This document shows, piece after piece, positions 62,745 through 64,000 of a stretch of 64,000 nt of DNA. The notes under the pieces are model-generated. The model saw nothing but the letters and a program-made list of their open reading frames with translations, was not told where the DNA came from and ran no database searches. Made by a program: the position numbers and the translations under genes. The stretch covers positions 173,591,163 to 173,655,162 of the forward strand of contig CM077647.1 in assembly GCA_039707465.1 (NCBI GenBank), in the 5' to 3' direction. Each line of letters opens with the position of its first letter. Position 1 is the stretch's first letter. This DNA comes from Rhabdophis nuchalis (taxonomy: Eukaryota > Chordata > Lepidosauria > Squamata > Natricidae).

Positions 62745-62960
62745 TCCTGCAGGTTCTTCTTCTTCCAGGGCTGGATGGCATCTCAAAATGTGTTCCCTTT
62801 CCTCTTCAGGGATCCATTTCAAAAAGATTCTGGGGATTTTTTCTCCATGACAAGCCATGGTTTCCATTAAATCTTTTGAATTGTACGGAGTTTTCTCTCC
62901 TGCTGTTTTTCTCCCTTGCAATTCAAGCTCCATTTTGAGAAGATCTGCTAGTCAAAGCAG
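62745..62960 (+). repeat. IGHV-5 3' flank duplicated at 56925-57110
   Basis: ATGGCATCTCAAAATGTGTT versus ACATCTCAAAATGTCTTC, GATTCTGGGGATTTTTTCTC versus GGTTCCTGGGATTATTTCTA, and TTTTGAGAAGATCTGCTAG versus TTTTGAGAAGACCTGCTAG. The pair shows that the 56.8-kb leader belonged to a full IGHV unit. Confidence 0.8.
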
Positions 62961-63304
62961 AGTATAAACTAAGCAACAGGCAGAGGGAATTATAGCTCTC
63001 TTTTAGAAATAGAAAAACAAAAAGTCAGCTAAAATAGGAAAACCTTGGAACTCAGAGTCTGCTGTACTTCCTATCCTTCTTATATCCCAAGGTATCAGGC
63101 GGATATTTGTCTCAATGGTTTCATAACACATGAGGAGCAATTTTCGTCCTTAGAATAAGCTTCAGCTCCTTTTCTCATTATGACAGTTTTTGTGGAGTTC
63201 TGTGAAAGTCCCCTTTGAATTGACATTTTGATAGCTTCTTCTTTGCAAACTGTAGTCATTGCTGGATCAAGTGACCCCATCAGCATTTAGTTATTGTCAG
63301 ATCT

Positions 63305-64000
63305 TCAGATTAACAGAATTGGAAAGGATCTTGTACATCATCTAGTTCAACCCCTTCCTCATTCAAGCAAGAGACCCTACAGTATTTTTTGGCACTCCAA
63401 TCTCTTCTTGAACGCCTCCTGTGGTGAAGCTCCCACAACTTCTGAAGGCAACTTCTGTTCCATGGGTTGATTTTTCTTCCTGTCAGAAAATTTCTCCTTA
63501 TTTCTAGGTTGAATCTCTCCTTGATCATTATCCATCCATTATTCCTTGTCTGGCCTTCACGTGCCTTGGACAATATATTCACCCCTTCCTCTCTATGGCA
63601 GCCCCTCAAATATTGGAACACTGCTACCATGCCACCCCTGGTCCTTCTCTTCACCAGAATAACCATGCCCAGTTCCTGCAACCGTTCTTCATATGTTTTA
63701 GTCTCCAGGTCCCCTAATTGTCCTGGTTGCTCTTCTCTGCATTCTTTCTAGAACAGGAGTCTCAAACTCAATTTACCTGGGGGCCGCTGGAGGCAGAGTC
63801 TGGGTGAGGCTGGGCTGCATATTAATATTATATTATATATTATATTAATATTATAATATATAATATTATACTTTCATATCACGGTGGGGGCCACAAGATA
63901 CCGTCCTGCGGGCCACAATTGGCCCACGGGCCGCAAGAATGAGTCCTCTGTTCTAGAGTCTCAACATCTTTTTTATAGTGTGGTGATCAAAACCTCTGTC
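63305..64000 (-). repeat. CR1-like LINE 3' part, interrupted by hAT MITE
   Basis: The minus strand reads [20 protein letters not shown] and IKERFNLEIRRNFLTGRKIN (63310-63681). Upstream sequence resumes at 63951 (TTCTAGAGTCTCAACATC) and runs off the window. Closest to the copy at 31125-31775. Confidence 0.85.
63754..63950. mobile_element. Short hAT-like MITE
   Basis: 197 bp. The left end is CAGGAGTCTCAAACTCAATT, and the right end reversed is CAGAGGACTCATTCTTGCGG. The target duplication is TTCTAGAA (63746-63753) and TTCTAGAG (63951-63958). The centre is a TATTAATATTATATTATA palindrome. Confidence 0.8.

Overview
The window is nuclear DNA of a squamate reptile, most likely a snake. The evidence is tandem type-2 vomeronasal receptor (V2R) genes, reptile-style immunoglobulin heavy-chain V (IGHV) segments, several CR1/L2/L3-group and Rex1-like LINE families, tRNA-derived SINEs, Penelope-like elements, and long pentanucleotide (AATAG-type) and CTAC/ATCT satellites. 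The species assignment is inference; no bacterial or plasmid features are present.

Genes fall in two blocks on opposite strands. On the minus strand between 1.5 and 29.4 kb lie two V2R genes. V2R-A (11926 down to 1546) shows exons 1-5, all open and spliceable, and its seven-transmembrane exon must lie beyond the left edge. V2R-B (29420 down to 17300) has all six exons, which join into one uninterrupted frame of 876 codons including the stop. On the plus strand from 33.0 kb to 62.6 kb are six IGHV units: three intact (33.1, 39.4-41.5 and 46.5-47.6 kb), one with a single nonsense codon and a decayed heptamer (51.0 kb), one orphan leader whose V exon is deleted (56.8 kb), and one with an intact V exon and near-ideal recombination signal but a leader exon split by a 4.6-kb LINE (57.5-62.5 kb). 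No D, J or constant exons are seen. The arrangement fits an IGHV cluster whose flank or interior carries chemosensory receptor genes.

The rest is a dense, nested landscape of mobile elements: a structurally complete Tigger/pogo-type DNA transposon with a 779-residue transposase and an in-frame minisatellite (34959-38421); a nearly full-length LINE (57516-62079); a Tc1-type element with a transposase remnant (15671-17243); two hAT-like elements with 8-bp target duplications and large internal inverted repeats, one of them inside an endogenous retroviral 3' LTR; a retroviral env transmembrane remnant; two solo LTRs of one family; Penelope-like GIY-YIG and 3' fragments; many LINE 3' ends and SINEs; and about 5 kb of simple or satellite repeats, several grown from LINE 3' tails.

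Functionally, the V2Rs encode pheromone receptors of vomeronasal neurons, while the IGHV segments are substrates for V(D)J recombination. They share no pathway; what links them is position. The clearest biology is repeat activity acting on immune gene segments: a LINE broke one leader exon, and satellites or LINE fragments expanded the leader introns of two others.
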